This document shows, piece by piece, positions 9,085 to 18,613 of a stretch of DNA of 64,000 nucleotides (position 1 is the stretch's first letter; the number at the start of each line of letters is the position of its first letter). Origin of the DNA: an uncultured Prevotella sp. Lineage in GTDB: Bacteria > Bacteroidota > Bacteroidia > Bacteroidales > Bacteroidaceae. The position numbers were made by a program, and so were the translations under genes. Below the pieces are notes generated by a model, which made no database searches, was not told the DNA's origin, and worked only from the letters and a program-made list of their open reading frames with translations. The stretch lies in contig CAMJGE010000006.1 of NCBI GenBank assembly GCA_946405145.1, positions 78,350-142,349 on the forward strand, read 5' to 3'.

Positions 9085-11274
9085 ATGAAAAAGGTTTTCT
9101 TAGTTGTAGGAGCGGCGTTGCTCCTCGGGACATCGCAGGTAAGTGCCTGGGAAGGTCAAGTCGTCATCTCTACCCCCAACACCTCTCTGGTATTACATGC
9201 CAACGAGGGTGAGGACTTGAGGCAAGACTACTATGGTGGTCCCATCACTAACGTTATTCAGTTGAAAGAGGCAGGCAGCGATTTTAATTTCGCTGCCCTG
9301 CCCACTTTCGGTACTGTTGACATGATTCATCTGCCTGCCCTGCAGGTACAGCACAGTGATGGTGACCTGAACTTGGAATTAACGGTTAGCGGTTATGAGT
9401 TAAGAAACGAGGCTAATGCCGACATCCACATCTTTACGATGCAGGACAAGCTGATGCCTGTCACTGTCAAGGTGTTCTATAAGGCTTATAAGAAAGTTGA
9501 TATCATTGAGACATGGACGGAGATCTCCCATCGTGAGAAGGGTAACATCATTCTGAAACGCTTCGATTCGGGTAGTCTCACATTGCGACGTGGCGACGTG
9601 TGGATCACCCATCTGCATGGCGACTGGTGTGCTGAGGCTCAGCTCACACAGGAGCCTTTGGAGCGTGGACTGAAGGTGATCCGTAATACCGACGGGGCCC
9701 GTAATGCCCATTGCGATGCACCGGAAATCATGCTCTCACTCGACGGGGAACCTCGTGAGGATGAAGGACGAACCATTGGTGCTGCCCTCTGTTGGAGCGG
9801 TAACTATGAGATCCGCGTGAATACGAACAATAGCAAGACGCATCAGCTTTATGCGGGTATTGATCCGCAAGCTTCTGAATATGTGCTTGAGAGTGGGAAG
9901 TGCTTCGCAACACCTCATCTGGCGCTCACTTATTCTGATAAGGGTATGGGTGAGGTGAGCCGTAACTTCCACCGTTGGGCACGCACGGAAGGGATGCTTC
10001 ACAGAGGCATGAAGGCGGGTGACATCCTGCTGAACTCATGGGAGGGTATCTACTTCGATATCACGGAACAGAAGATCATCGACATGATGGATGACATCGC
10101 CAACTTTGGAGGTGAGCTGTTTGTGATGGATGATGGCTGGTTTGGCTCGAAATATCAGCGCAATGATGATTCCTCGACATTAGGCGACTGGGTGACAGAC
10201 CTGAAGAAGCTGCCTGGTGGCATCAAGGCACTTACCGATGCAGCCCGTCAGCGTAAGATCAAGTTTGGCATCTGGATTGAGCCGGAGGCTGTAAATACCA
10301 AGAGTGAGCTTTTCGAGCAGCATCCGGAGTGGGCACTCCAGACCAAGGGACGTGAGTTGAAACTGGGGCGTGGCGGTACGCAGCTGGTACTCGATATGAC
10401 TAACCCCAAGGTGCAGGACTTTGCCTTTAAGATTGTCGATGACCTGCTCACCCAGTATCCCGAGATCAGCTATCTCAAGTGGGATGCCAATGCCTCGATT
10501 CAGAACTATGGCTCGCTCTATCTGCCGAAGGACAGGCAGAATAATCTCTATATCGACTATCACCTGGGACTGTTGAAGGTGCTGGAACGCATCCGCCAGA
10601 AGTATCCCGATGTGGTGATTCAGGATTGTGCCTCTGGTGGTGGACGTGCCAACTACGGACTGTTGCCCTATTTCGATGAGTTCTGGGTGTCAGATAATAC
10701 CGATGCCTTGCAGCGCGTCTATATCCAGTGGGGTACCAGTCTCTTCTTCCCTGCCAATGCGATGGCACAGCATATCGGTGGTGTGCCTTATTGGAACACA
10801 GGTGGGCGCATCACCCCCATCAAGTTCCGTTGCGACGTGGCGATGAGTGGACGTCTCGGCATCGAACTCCAGCCCAAACACATGAACGACGAGGAGCGCC
10901 TGCAGTGTACCACCTGCTTTGCCGACTATAAGGAACTGCGCCAGACGGTGCAGACGGGTGATCTTTATCGCTTGCAGAACCCCTATAATCGAAAAGGTAT
11001 AGCCTCGCTGATGTATGTCAACGGGGATAAGAGTCAGGCAGTGGTCTTCGCCTATAAGGTGGATAACTACTACAGCATGCCCATCCCGCGCATCCGTCTG
11101 AAGGGGCTTGATGCCGATGCCACCTATACCGTATCCGAGAAGGATGTGAAAGCCTGGCAGAAGCCTTGTGAACTCAATGGGCGCACCTTTACTGGCAGAT
11201 TCCTTATGGATGTAGGGCTTGAAATCCCCCTAAATTGGGATTATGCGAGCCGTGTTTTTGAATTAAGGAAATAA
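9085..11274 (+). CDS. GH36 alpha-galactosidase
   Basis: Removes alpha-1,6-galactose side chains from galactomannan or galacto-manno-oligosaccharides. The 729-residue length is usual for bacterial GH36. It has a signal peptide (MKKVFLVVGAALLLGTSQVSA, cleavage near 21), an N-terminal beta-sandwich domain, and a (beta/alpha)8 barrel with DDGWFG. The nucleophile is Asp467 in LKWDANASIQ. The SDNTD motif at 536-540 holds the acid/base Asp. There is no lipobox, so a periplasmic location is likely. It starts 35 bp after the GH26 gene and is probably in the same transcript. It could act on raffinose-type sugars too, but the context favours galactomannan. Confidence 0.94.
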   Translation: MKKVFLVVGAALLLGTSQVSAWEGQVVISTPNTSLVLHANEGEDLRQDYYGGPITNVIQLKEAGSDFNFAALPTFGTVDMIHLPALQVQHSDGDLNLELTVSGYELRNEANADIHIFTMQDKLMPVTVKVFYKAYKKVDIIETWTEISHREKGNIILKRFDSGSLTLRRGDVWITHLHGDWCAEAQLTQEPLERGLKVIRNTDGARNAHCDAPEIMLSLDGEPREDEGRTIGAALCWSGNYEIRVNTNNSKTHQLYAGIDPQASEYVLESGKCFATPHLALTYSDKGMGEVSRNFHRWARTEGMLHRGMKAGDILLNSWEGIYFDITEQKIIDMMDDIANFGGELFVMDDGWFGSKYQRNDDSSTLGDWVTDLKKLPGGIKALTDAARQRKIKFGIWIEPEAVNTKSELFEQHPEWALQTKGRELKLGRGGTQLVLDMTNPKVQDFAFKIVDDLLTQYPEISYLKWDANASIQNYGSLYLPKDRQNNLYIDYHLGLLKVLERIRQKYPDVVIQDCASGGGRANYGLLPYFDEFWVSDNTDALQRVYIQWGTSLFFPANAMAQHIGGVPYWNTGGRITPIKFRCDVAMSGRLGIELQPKHMNDEERLQCTTCFADYKELRQTVQTGDLYRLQNPYNRKGIASLMYVNGDKSQAVVFAYKVDNYYSMPIPRIRLKGLDADATYTVSEKDVKAWQKPCELNGRTFTGRFLMDVGLEIPLNWDYASRVFELRK

Positions 11275-11277
11275 AAA

Positions 11278-11309
11278 TTTGCGTATTTCGCCAACTTTTC
11301 TTATTTTTG
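11278..11309 (+). promoter_or_regulatory. Candidate internal promoter of the second GH26 gene
   Basis: TTTG (11278-11281) and TATTTTTG (11302-11309) are 20 bp apart, matching the Bacteroidota -33/-7 consensus. The -7 box ends only 8 bp before the ATG at 11318, so the transcript would be almost leaderless. Chance occurrence in AT-rich DNA is possible. Confidence 0.45.
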
Positions 11310-11317
11310 CAGGCGAT

Positions 11318-12430
11318 ATGAGAAAACTAATATTATTACTAATCGCCGCAGTTGCGATAATGAGCTGTAAAACGCAGCAGAAATCTGAGCCGGAGAAGAC
11401 GCTGGCTCAGCAGTTGGAGGAGCGTATGGACTCCCTCCGGAAGAAAGGTTATATGGCGGGACATCAGGATGATCCGTTCTATGGCATCGGTTGGGCTTAC
11501 GAAGACGGTAAGAGCGACGTGAAGCTGACCGTAGGTGACTATCCTGCTGTGATGGGATTCGATCTGGGTGGTATCGAGATGGGGGATGACAAGAACCTCG
11601 ACAGTGTACCCTTCACCCGTATCCACGATGAGCTGCTGGCGCATGTGAAGCGTGGTGGTATCGTCACCATCAGCTGGCATCCGCGTAATCCAGTGACAAC
11701 AGCCCCCGACGGTGGTAGGGGAGAACAGAAGTTCCCTGCCGGCTCTGCCTGGGACGTCAACGACACCACTATCGTGAAAAACATTCTGCCTGGTGGACAG
11801 AAAGCCGAGCTCTTCCAGACATGGATGCAGCGTGTGGGTGATTTCCTCGAGTCACTGAAAGATGAGAACGGCAAGTTAGTACCTGTCATCTTCCGCCCCT
11901 GGCACGAGAATAATGGCTCATGGTTCTGGTGGGGACAGAAGCTCTGTACCGACGAGGAGTTCAAGAGCCTGTGGAATCTGCTGCAGGATTATTTGGTAGG
12001 TCGTGGCCTCGACAATCTGCTCTGGAGCTATTCGCCAAACCTTGACGGCAACTGGACTGAAGAGCGTTTCTTGGCCCGCTATCCCGGTAACGATCGGGTG
12101 ACACTGATAGGTGAGGATGCCTATCAGTGGGGTACGGAAGAGGACTTTGTGAAGCAGTTGAATGCCGACCTCACCTTCCTGACAAAGTTTGCCAAGGATA
12201 ACGGCAAGCTGTTGGCGATGACAGAGTGCGGTATGCAGAACACCCCCGACTCCACTTGGTTCTCACGGGTACTCAAACCTCAGATGGATAAGTATCCTAT
12301 CAGCTATTTCCTGTTGTGGCGTAACTATGACAAGGAGTGGTTCGGACCAGTGCCCAATACACCTAGTGGCGAAGACTATAAGGTCTTCAAGGAGGCAGAA
12401 AACGTCATGTTCCTGAAAGAAATTCAATAA
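11318..12430 (+). CDS. GH26 beta-mannanase/mannobiohydrolase-type lipoprotein
   Basis: A second GH26 enzyme of 370 residues, with lipobox IMSC directly after a hydrophobic signal, so probably lipid-anchored. It contains the acid/base Glu197 in FRPWHENNG, the nucleophile Glu303 in MTECGM, and the WFWWG motif of mannan-active GH26. The start was set at 11318, where the signal peptide begins (MRKLILLLIAAVAIMSC); an upstream frame start at 11279 would place 13 odd residues before it and would lie upstream of the likely transcription start. By analogy with Bacteroides mannan loci, one GH26 works on polymer at the surface and one releases mannobiose; which does what here cannot be told from sequence. 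Confidence 0.9.
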   Translation: MRKLILLLIAAVAIMSCKTQQKSEPEKTLAQQLEERMDSLRKKGYMAGHQDDPFYGIGWAYEDGKSDVKLTVGDYPAVMGFDLGGIEMGDDKNLDSVPFTRIHDELLAHVKRGGIVTISWHPRNPVTTAPDGGRGEQKFPAGSAWDVNDTTIVKNILPGGQKAELFQTWMQRVGDFLESLKDENGKLVPVIFRPWHENNGSWFWWGQKLCTDEEFKSLWNLLQDYLVGRGLDNLLWSYSPNLDGNWTEERFLARYPGNDRVTLIGEDAYQWGTEEDFVKQLNADLTFLTKFAKDNGKLLAMTECGMQNTPDSTWFSRVLKPQMDKYPISYFLLWRNYDKEWFGPVPNTPSGEDYKVFKEAENVMFLKEIQ

Positions 12431-12444
12431 TCAATAATAAACCT

Positions 12445-13785
12445 ATGGCAAAATTAAGCGAAAAGATTGGCTATGCGCTGGGTGATGCCGCTGCCGGTGG
12501 TATCACCTGGAAAGTGATGTCGATAGCCTTTCCCTTGTTCTTTACCAATGTATTTGGTCTGACTGTTGCAGACACGGCTACCCTGATGCTGATAGCCCGT
12601 ATGTTCGATGTGGTAACTGATCCTCTGATGGGCTCTCTGGCCGATCGCACCCAGTCGCGCTGGGGCACCTATCGTCCTTGGCTCATCTTCGGAGCCGTAC
12701 CCCTTGGACTTATCTTCGCCCTTTTGCTTTACACCCCCGACCTCGGATTGACGGGTAAGCGCATCTGGGCTTATACGTTCTATCTGCTGATGATGGTGGT
12801 CTATACAGCGGTGAATGTCCCCTATGGCTCATTGCTGGGTGTGATGACTGATGATGACAATGAGAAGAATCAGTTCTCCTCCTTCCGTATGGTAGGCGCC
12901 TATGCCATGGGATTCATCACCTTGCTGTCGTTCCCTTATCTGCAGAAGATGGTGGGTGGCAGCGATCAGCATCAGTATGCGGTGGTGGGTGCGATGCTTG
13001 GTTTTGTGGCAACAGCGGGTACCCTGGCTTGTGGCTTGTTGACGAAAGAGCGCAAGAAGCCAGCCCGTGCCGAGAAGTTCTCATTGAAACCCTTTGGCGA
13101 CCTGTTTCGTAACCGTCCCTGGGTGATCCTCACGCTGATAGGTATCTGCATGAACTTCTTCAACGGCTTCCGCTATGCGGTGGCTGGTTATATGTTCGAG
13201 TACTGTCTGCATGGCGATGTGACGGTGAGTGGACTCATCATCAACTATACGGTGTTTATGACTTTCGGTGAGCTCACCTGTATGATCTTCGGTGGTGTGT
13301 CGCCTGCCTTTACCAAGTGGGTAGGTTCCAAGCGCATGGCGTTCATCTGGGCAGCAGTCATCTGCGTGGTTACCTCTGTTATCTTCTTCTTCATCCCGAT
13401 GGATGCCGCCAGCATCTGGCTGATGGTAGCTGTTGTGATCCTCACCTCTATCGGTATAGGTCTCTACTCACCGCTGCTGTGGTCTATGTATGCCGATGTA
13501 GCCGACTATGCTACTGAGAAGAACGGTACCTCATCCACAGGTCTTATCTTCTCCAGCGGTACGATGTCGCAGAAGTTCGGCACCGCCATCTCTGGCTCGT
13601 TGGTAGCCCTGTTGCTGGGTATCGCAGGTTTCGTGTCTGGTACCGATGCCACAGGTCAGACTGTCATCACCATCACCGATGCAGAGTCTGTCAACAATAT
13701 GATCTGGGCCCTGTTCTCTATGTTCCCTGCAATCATAGCACTCATTATGATAGGTCTTATCTATATTTATCCGATTAAGAAATGA
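12445..13785 (+). CDS. GPH-family (MFS) sugar:cation symporter, likely mannobiose importer
   Basis: The 446-residue inner-membrane protein has about 12 hydrophobic segments. It carries the GPH-family signatures near the N-terminus: KIGYALGDAAAG, then DVVTDPLMGSLADRTQSRWG with RPW following. Members move oligosaccharides with H+ or Na+. It lies 14 bp after the GH26 gene and overlaps the epimerase start by 4 bp (ATGA), which couples it tightly to mannobiose metabolism. Mannobiose or mannosylglucose is the inferred substrate. Confidence 0.9.
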   Translation: MAKLSEKIGYALGDAAAGGITWKVMSIAFPLFFTNVFGLTVADTATLMLIARMFDVVTDPLMGSLADRTQSRWGTYRPWLIFGAVPLGLIFALLLYTPDLGLTGKRIWAYTFYLLMMVVYTAVNVPYGSLLGVMTDDDNEKNQFSSFRMVGAYAMGFITLLSFPYLQKMVGGSDQHQYAVVGAMLGFVATAGTLACGLLTKERKKPARAEKFSLKPFGDLFRNRPWVILTLIGICMNFFNGFRYAVAGYMFEYCLHGDVTVSGLIINYTVFMTFGELTCMIFGGVSPAFTKWVGSKRMAFIWAAVICVVTSVIFFFIPMDAASIWLMVAVVILTSIGIGLYSPLLWSMYADVADYATEKNGTSSTGLIFSSGTMSQKFGTAISGSLVALLLGIAGFVSGTDATGQTVITITDAESVNNMIWALFSMFPAIIALIMIGLIYIYPIKK

Positions 13786-15053
13786 TGCAGATCGAGACAT
13801 TGAAGCAGGAGATGCGCGAGGTGTTGGAGAACAATATCTTGCGGTTTTGGATCGACCGTATGCAGGATGAGGAGCATGGCGGTTTCTATGGACGTATCGA
13901 CAATGGCAATGTGCTCCATAAAGATGCCGATAAGGGGGCTATCCTGAATGCCCGCATCCTCTGGACCTTCTCGGCAGCCTATCGTGTACTGCGTAAGGCT
14001 GAGTATCTGGAGATGGCGACACGTGCCAAGGATTATATCATCGAGCACTTTATCGATCCCGAATATGGTGGTGTGTATTGGAGTCTCGACTATCAGGGAC
14101 AGCCCAAGGACACGAAGAAGCAGTTCTATGCCATCGGTTTCGTGATCTATGGTTTTACAGAATATGTACGTGCCACAGGCGACAGAGAGGTGTTGGACTA
14201 CGCCTTGCAGTTGTATGACTGCATTGAGGAGCACGCCTTCGATCGGGAGCATAACGGCTATATCGAAGCCTGCACCCGGGAGTGGGGCGAGATTGCTGAT
14301 ATGCGCCTCTCAGAACTTGATGAGAACTATCCCAAGTCACAGAACACCCACCTGCACATCATCGAGCCATATACCAATCTGCTCAGATGCCTCCAGGAGC
14401 TGCATGCCGCAGAATCGTGCGACTATGTGCCCGCTCTTGGCTCTGTGCTTCCCATTGGCATCAGTCTGCCGCCAGAGACCATGATTAGCGTAGAGGCCTC
14501 TGTCCGTAATCTGATAGACATCTTCACCGACAGGATTCTCAACCCCGAGACCCATCACCTCGATCTCTTCTTCGAGATGGACTGGACCCGTGGGGCAGGA
14601 CAGTTGGAGAGCTATGGACACGATATCGAGTGCTCCTGGCTCATGCATGAGGCAGCACTGGTGCTGGGTGATCATAAGGTATTAGATAAGGTGGAGCCCA
14701 TCGTTCAGATGGTGGCAGAAGCCTCAGAGAAAGGACTGAATGCCGATGGCTCCATGATCCATGAGGCCAATCTCACCGCAGGTACCAAAGACGACGACCT
14801 CCACTGGTGGGTACAGGCCGAGACGGTGGTAGGCTTCTATAACATCTATCAGCACTTCCATGATGAGGCAGCCCTTGAGAAGGCCCTCCGTTGCTGGCAG
14901 TATATCAAAGACAACCTGATAGACCGTGAGAATGGTGAGTGGTACTGGAGTCGTCATCCTGACGGCTCACTGAACACCGTCGATGATAAGGCAGGTTTCT
15001 GGAAATGTCCTTATCACAACGGACGCATGTGTCTGGAGATTATGGAAAGGTAG
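13782..15053 (+). CDS. AGE-family mannobiose/cellobiose 2-epimerase
   Basis: Cytoplasmic enzyme that converts beta-1,4-mannobiose to 4-O-beta-mannosyl-glucose, the substrate of the GH130 phosphorylase nearby. The 423-residue (alpha/alpha)6 barrel shows N-acylglucosamine/cellobiose 2-epimerase motifs: HGGFYGRID, SYGHDIECSWLMHEA (His280, His289), WWVQAETVVGF and the C-terminal FWKCPYHNGRM with its catalytic His. It is slightly long: an extra loop at about 211-235 follows CLQELHAA. Its start overlaps the transporter stop (ATGA), so translation is coupled. A function on cellobiose alone is possible but less likely here. Confidence 0.9.
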   Translation: MMQIETLKQEMREVLENNILRFWIDRMQDEEHGGFYGRIDNGNVLHKDADKGAILNARILWTFSAAYRVLRKAEYLEMATRAKDYIIEHFIDPEYGGVYWSLDYQGQPKDTKKQFYAIGFVIYGFTEYVRATGDREVLDYALQLYDCIEEHAFDREHNGYIEACTREWGEIADMRLSELDENYPKSQNTHLHIIEPYTNLLRCLQELHAAESCDYVPALGSVLPIGISLPPETMISVEASVRNLIDIFTDRILNPETHHLDLFFEMDWTRGAGQLESYGHDIECSWLMHEAALVLGDHKVLDKVEPIVQMVAEASEKGLNADGSMIHEANLTAGTKDDDLHWWVQAETVVGFYNIYQHFHDEAALEKALRCWQYIKDNLIDRENGEWYWSRHPDGSLNTVDDKAGFWKCPYHNGRMCLEIMER

Positions 15054-15078
15054 GCGATGGCCTACCTTTCCAACTTTT
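15044..15078 (+). terminator. Terminator of the + strand mannan operon
   Basis: A perfect 12-bp stem (15044-15055 with 15060-15071) with a GATG loop spans the epimerase stop codon. It is followed by a short T-rich run. It lies between convergent genes and also covers the end of the isomerase transcript from the other side. Confidence 0.75.
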
Positions 15079-16052
15079 TACATCGTAGCTGTCAGGAAAG
15101 TAGCGTTACCGAAGATATAGAGGATATTCTCACTGGCAGGTACCAGGATGGTCTCTCCCTGACGGATCTCAATGCCGTTGATGTTGGCTTTTCCCCAAAG
15201 ACAGACCACAATGACAAACGAGTCGCAGTGGAAATCGATCTGCTGCGCCACCTGTACCACCACCCGATGCACCACGAAGTAAGGACAGTTGATGAGCTGT
15301 GAGATGGGTTTCGTGCTGTCATACGAGGTACGGTAGGCAGGCCACACCTGATAGTCGATGGCTTCCTTCGCCTGTTCGATATGCAGTTCACGCGGATTGC
15401 CATGCACATCCTTTCGTCCAAAGTCATACACACGATAGGTGATATCGCTGGTCTGCTGGATCTCTGCCAGGAAGTTACCGGCACCGATGGCATGCAGACG
15501 ACCTGCCGGCAGGAAATAGAGGTCACCCTCGTGGGCCTCATGGGTGGCAATCACATCTTGCATCGGGGAGCGCCCGTTCTGAGGCTCTGCCGTTGCCAGC
15601 TGTTCGTACTCCTCTGGCGTGATGCTCTTTCTCAGACCGGAATAGATCTTCGAACCCACATCGCTCTTGATGATATACCACATCTCCGTCTTTCCCGCAC
15701 AGCCATGACGCTCCATCGCCAACTTATCGTCGGGATGCACCTGCACGGACAGGTCCTGACGGGAGTCGATGAACTTCACCAGCAGGGGGAACTGATTACC
15801 GAACTTCTTGTAGATCTTCTTGCCCACCAGCAGCTCCTTGTACTTATCGATCAGCTCTACCAGTGTCAAACCCTCATCCACATCATTCACAAGTCCGCGA
15901 TTGATAGCCACGCTCTCATGTCCCGGTACACCGCTGATCTCCCAACTCTCGCCCACATTAGGCTGCGCATTAAAGATACCTTTGAAAGGTGCGATCTGAT
16001 AACCGCCCCAGATGGTGGTCTTCAGATAAGGCTGAAATTTATAGGGTTTCAT
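15078..16052 (-). CDS. manA: Class I mannose-6-phosphate isomerase
   Basis: Zinc enzyme that interconverts mannose-6-phosphate and fructose-6-phosphate, feeding mannose into glycolysis. The 324 residues match the short bacterial class I form; cupin motifs include VQVHPDDK and EMWYI (metal ligands) and YFLPAGRLHAIGAG. It follows the GH130 gene on the same strand with a 21-bp gap. The pair supplies the last steps of mannan breakdown: phosphorolysis gives mannose-1-phosphate, a mutase encoded elsewhere gives mannose-6-phosphate, and this enzyme completes the route. Confidence 0.93.
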   Translation of the reverse strand: MKPYKFQPYLKTTIWGGYQIAPFKGIFNAQPNVGESWEISGVPGHESVAINRGLVNDVDEGLTLVELIDKYKELLVGKKIYKKFGNQFPLLVKFIDSRQDLSVQVHPDDKLAMERHGCAGKTEMWYIIKSDVGSKIYSGLRKSITPEEYEQLATAEPQNGRSPMQDVIATHEAHEGDLYFLPAGRLHAIGAGNFLAEIQQTSDITYRVYDFGRKDVHGNPRELHIEQAKEAIDYQVWPAYRTSYDSTKPISQLINCPYFVVHRVVVQVAQQIDFHCDSFVIVVCLWGKANINGIEIRQGETILVPASENILYIFGNATFLTATM

Positions 16053-16073
16053 AGGTCTTATGTTGTTGAGGGG

Positions 16074-17237
16074 TTATTTCTGATTCCTATTCTTGGCTAT
16101 CAGCTTCTTGATAGTCTCCACACTGGCACTGGTTGTCAGTCCGTCCTCAGGGGTGTTCATACAGTAGTCCACCAGACGGTCCACACTGGAGGTGGCGACA
16201 TGCAGACGGGTATCTGCAGAGGCATAGTAGATCAGCACACGTCCGTCCTCATCCTTGATCCATCCGTTGGCAAAGGCCACGTTCATCACATCACCGATAT
16301 ACTCGGAGCCTTCGGGTACCAGGAAGAAACCGCCTGGCTTGGCAATCACCTTCGTGGGATCCTCCAGGGAAGTCATATACATATATAATACATAGCGCAG
16401 ACCGTCAGCGGTGCCACGTACACCATGTGCCAGATGCAGCCAGCCCTTCGCCGTCTTCAGCGGATGAGGCCCCTCACCGTTCTTCACCTCGGTGATGGTG
16501 TGGTACTTGCGCTCATAGATGATCTTCTCTTCCTTCACCTCGGCATGGGTCATGTCATCTACCAAAGCCCAGCCGATGCCACCACCAGAACCGGTGTCGA
16601 TAAAACCATCCTGCGGACGGGTATAGAGGGCATATTTCCCGTTGACGAACTCCGGATGCAGCACCACGTTACGCTGCTGACTCTTCGTCTTCAGGTCGGG
16701 CAGACGCTCCCAGGTCTTCAAGTCCTTCGTGCGGGCGATACCGGCGGTGGCGGTAGCAGCACTCAGGTTACCGGGCTGTGAGGGGTCGTGGCGCTCTGCA
16801 CAGAACACGCCGTAGATCCATCCGTCCTCGTGCTGGGTGACACGCATATCGTAGATGTTGGTGGCGGGATCCTCCGTATCAGGCATGGTGATAGGCTCCT
16901 CCCAGAAGCGCCACTGGTCGATGCCGTTAGGCGACTCTGCCACGGCGAAGAACGACTTTCTGTCAGCGCCCTCCACACGACATACCAGCAGATACCGTCC
17001 ATCCAGTTTGATGGCACCTGCGTTCAGCACCGCATTCATCATGATACGCTGCATCAGGAAGGGGTTATCCTGCTCGTTGAAGTCGTATTTCCACTCCAGA
17101 GGTGTATGCTCTGCTGTCAAAATGGGGTACACGTATTTCTCGTAAATACCGTTACCACCCTCCATCACTTGATTCTTGCGCTGAAGCAATGCCTCATGAC
17201 GCTGGCGTAATGCCTGTACTTTTTCCTGATAGTTCAT
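16074..17237 (-). CDS. GH130 4-O-beta-mannosyl-glucose phosphorylase
   Basis: Cytoplasmic inverting phosphorylase: mannosyl-glucose plus phosphate gives alpha-mannose-1-phosphate and glucose. The 387 residues form a five-bladed propeller. The proton donor corresponds to Asp130 in NIYDMRVT, matching the known Asp of the B. fragilis mannosylglucose phosphorylase. Phosphate-binding basic residues are seen in QQRNVVLHPE and the KYHTITEVKNGEGPHP stretch. The start at 17237 (MNYQEKVQ) was chosen because a longer frame start (17282) lies upstream of the -7 box at 17263-17270. The closeness to the B. fragilis-type enzyme and the adjacent epimerase support the substrate. Confidence 0.92.
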   Translation of the reverse strand: MNYQEKVQALRQRHEALLQRKNQVMEGGNGIYEKYVYPILTAEHTPLEWKYDFNEQDNPFLMQRIMMNAVLNAGAIKLDGRYLLVCRVEGADRKSFFAVAESPNGIDQWRFWEEPITMPDTEDPATNIYDMRVTQHEDGWIYGVFCAERHDPSQPGNLSAATATAGIARTKDLKTWERLPDLKTKSQQRNVVLHPEFVNGKYALYTRPQDGFIDTGSGGGIGWALVDDMTHAEVKEEKIIYERKYHTITEVKNGEGPHPLKTAKGWLHLAHGVRGTADGLRYVLYMYMTSLEDPTKVIAKPGGFFLVPEGSEYIGDVMNVAFANGWIKDEDGRVLIYYASADTRLHVATSSVDRLVDYCMNTPEDGLTTSASVETIKKLIAKNRNQK

Positions 17238-17262
17238 AATGCTAATTGATTTTTTGACGGTG

Positions 17263-17270
17263 CAAAGGTA
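17263..17270 (-). promoter_or_regulatory. -7 box of the GH130-manA operon
   Basis: TACCTTTG on the minus strand followed by GCACC, the typical Bacteroidota -7 element. It lies 26 bp before the GH130 ATG. Confidence 0.7.
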
Positions 17271-17330
17271 CGAAGAAACCAATCAGCGATATGACATTAT
17301 CGTAACCGAAACTGACACAATTTCGCCTTT

Positions 17331-18215
17331 TCAGACTATCAGCTTCGTTTTTTGGTATTTTTCACGGAATTCCTTGGGGCTGCAGCCCTTGCGCTTACGG
17401 AACAGACGGTTGAAGTTGCTGAGGGTGTTGAAGCCTGTGGTCCAGCAGATCTCACTCACGCTGTCTGTGGTGTCCACCAGTCTGCGAGCCGCATGCCCCA
17501 GACGGATGTCGATGATATACTCCGAGAGGCTCTTGCCGGTGCGCAACTTGAAATAGCGACTGAAGGCAGATGGCGACATGCTGACGAGAGCCGACAGCTG
17601 TTCCTGTGTCATCTCGTCACGGTAATGCTCATCGATATAGCTCTTCACTTTCAGGATACGCTTCGAGTCGCTCTCCACCTCTACCTTGGCAAAGGCAGAA
17701 GAGGCCAGCTCTCGGGCACCATCAAACTTCGACAGCTCATAAAGGATGGAGAGGAACTCCTGAACAGCCAGAAAGCCCTCCTGTATCTTCGACAGGTTCA
17801 GCAGCCGGTGAGAAACCATCATGATGGCCTCCGACGGGAAAGCCAACCCCCGTTTCGCCTTTTCCAGCATCAGATAGATGGGACGGAAGGGATTGGTTCT
17901 GAAAGGCGACGACGGCGATTCGAAGTCAAGGTGGAACTGCACCGTCACCTCATGGATATCCGCCGTCTGTGCTCCGTTCTGCTCCCACACATGTTCCAGG
18001 TCAGCACTGGTGATCAGCACCAGGTCCAAGTCGCCGATCACCTCACTGGCGTCGCCTACCACCCTGCGACAGCCTGCACCACCCATCACGAAGTTAAGTT
18101 CGAATATCTCATGCTGATGGATGGGATAGTCGAACTCCTTCTTATGGCGGTCCGCAACATACATGAAGTCGTTCTCGCCGAGTGGTGTGATCTCACGGAG
18201 CACGCTTGTTGACAT
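17331..18215 (-). CDS. AraC-family transcriptional regulator
   Basis: The 294-residue protein has an N-terminal cupin-like sensor (YPIHQHEIFELNFVMGGAGC) and a C-terminal double helix-turn-helix (about 190-290) ending in FNRLFRKRKGCSPKEFREKY. It lies next to the GH130 gene and is the only sugar-type regulator near the mannan locus, so control of that locus is likely but inferred. Its start overlaps the stop of the thioesterase gene (TGATG), placing it last in a four-gene coupled operon that begins with a Fur-family regulator. Confidence 0.88.
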   Translation of the reverse strand: MSTSVLREITPLGENDFMYVADRHKKEFDYPIHQHEIFELNFVMGGAGCRRVVGDASEVIGDLDLVLITSADLEHVWEQNGAQTADIHEVTVQFHLDFESPSSPFRTNPFRPIYLMLEKAKRGLAFPSEAIMMVSHRLLNLSKIQEGFLAVQEFLSILYELSKFDGARELASSAFAKVEVESDSKRILKVKSYIDEHYRDEMTQEQLSALVSMSPSAFSRYFKLRTGKSLSEYIIDIRLGHAARRLVDTTDSVSEICWTTGFNTLSNFNRLFRKRKGCSPKEFREKYQKTKLIV

Positions 18216-18613
18216 CAGATAAAATCCTTGAAGGCCTCGTCGTATTCAGGACTGTTGCACAGCTGTCCGTTGATCAGGCATACCAGTTCCACGGTAGCGC
18301 GGAAGCAGAGCTGCTCGTCGCTGGCACGGTAGATGTCCTGATAGAACATATACTTGAAGCGGTCTTTCTTCAGGTTGAGGCGTGAGATAAACTCGTCGTC
18401 GCAGCGCAGGGGCACCTTATACTGCAGTTTCATACTGTGCACCACGGCGTCGATGCCCTGTTCGTGTAGCTTGGCAAAGCTCACGCCCAGACTCTTGAGG
18501 AACAGGTGTCGGGTGTGCTCGGCATAGTGCAGGTAGTTGGCATTGTTCACGATGCCCTCGATGTCGCACTCATAGTCGCGCACCTCCATGCGGGTTTCAA
18601 AGATGTATTTCAT
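18215..18613 (-). CDS. Hotdog-fold acyl-CoA thioesterase (YbgC/FadM-like)
   Basis: The 132-residue protein has the 4-hydroxybenzoyl-CoA thioesterase signature YECDIEGIVNNANYLHYAEHTR near the N-terminus, where an Asp is the usual nucleophile; here VRDYECDIEGIVNN carries it. It hydrolyses acyl-CoA or acyl-ACP; the actual substrate is unknown. It overlaps the HAD gene by 4 bp and the AraC gene by 1 bp. Confidence 0.85.
   Translation of the reverse strand: MKYIFETRMEVRDYECDIEGIVNNANYLHYAEHTRHLFLKSLGVSFAKLHEQGIDAVVHSMKLQYKVPLRCDDEFISRLNLKKDRFKYMFYQDIYRASDEQLCFRATVELVCLINGQLCNSPEYDEAFKDFI

Noticed and set aside
15381..16388. 335-codon + strand frame across manA and the GH130 gene
   Set aside because: Antisense to two well-supported genes and spans their boundary; no motif.
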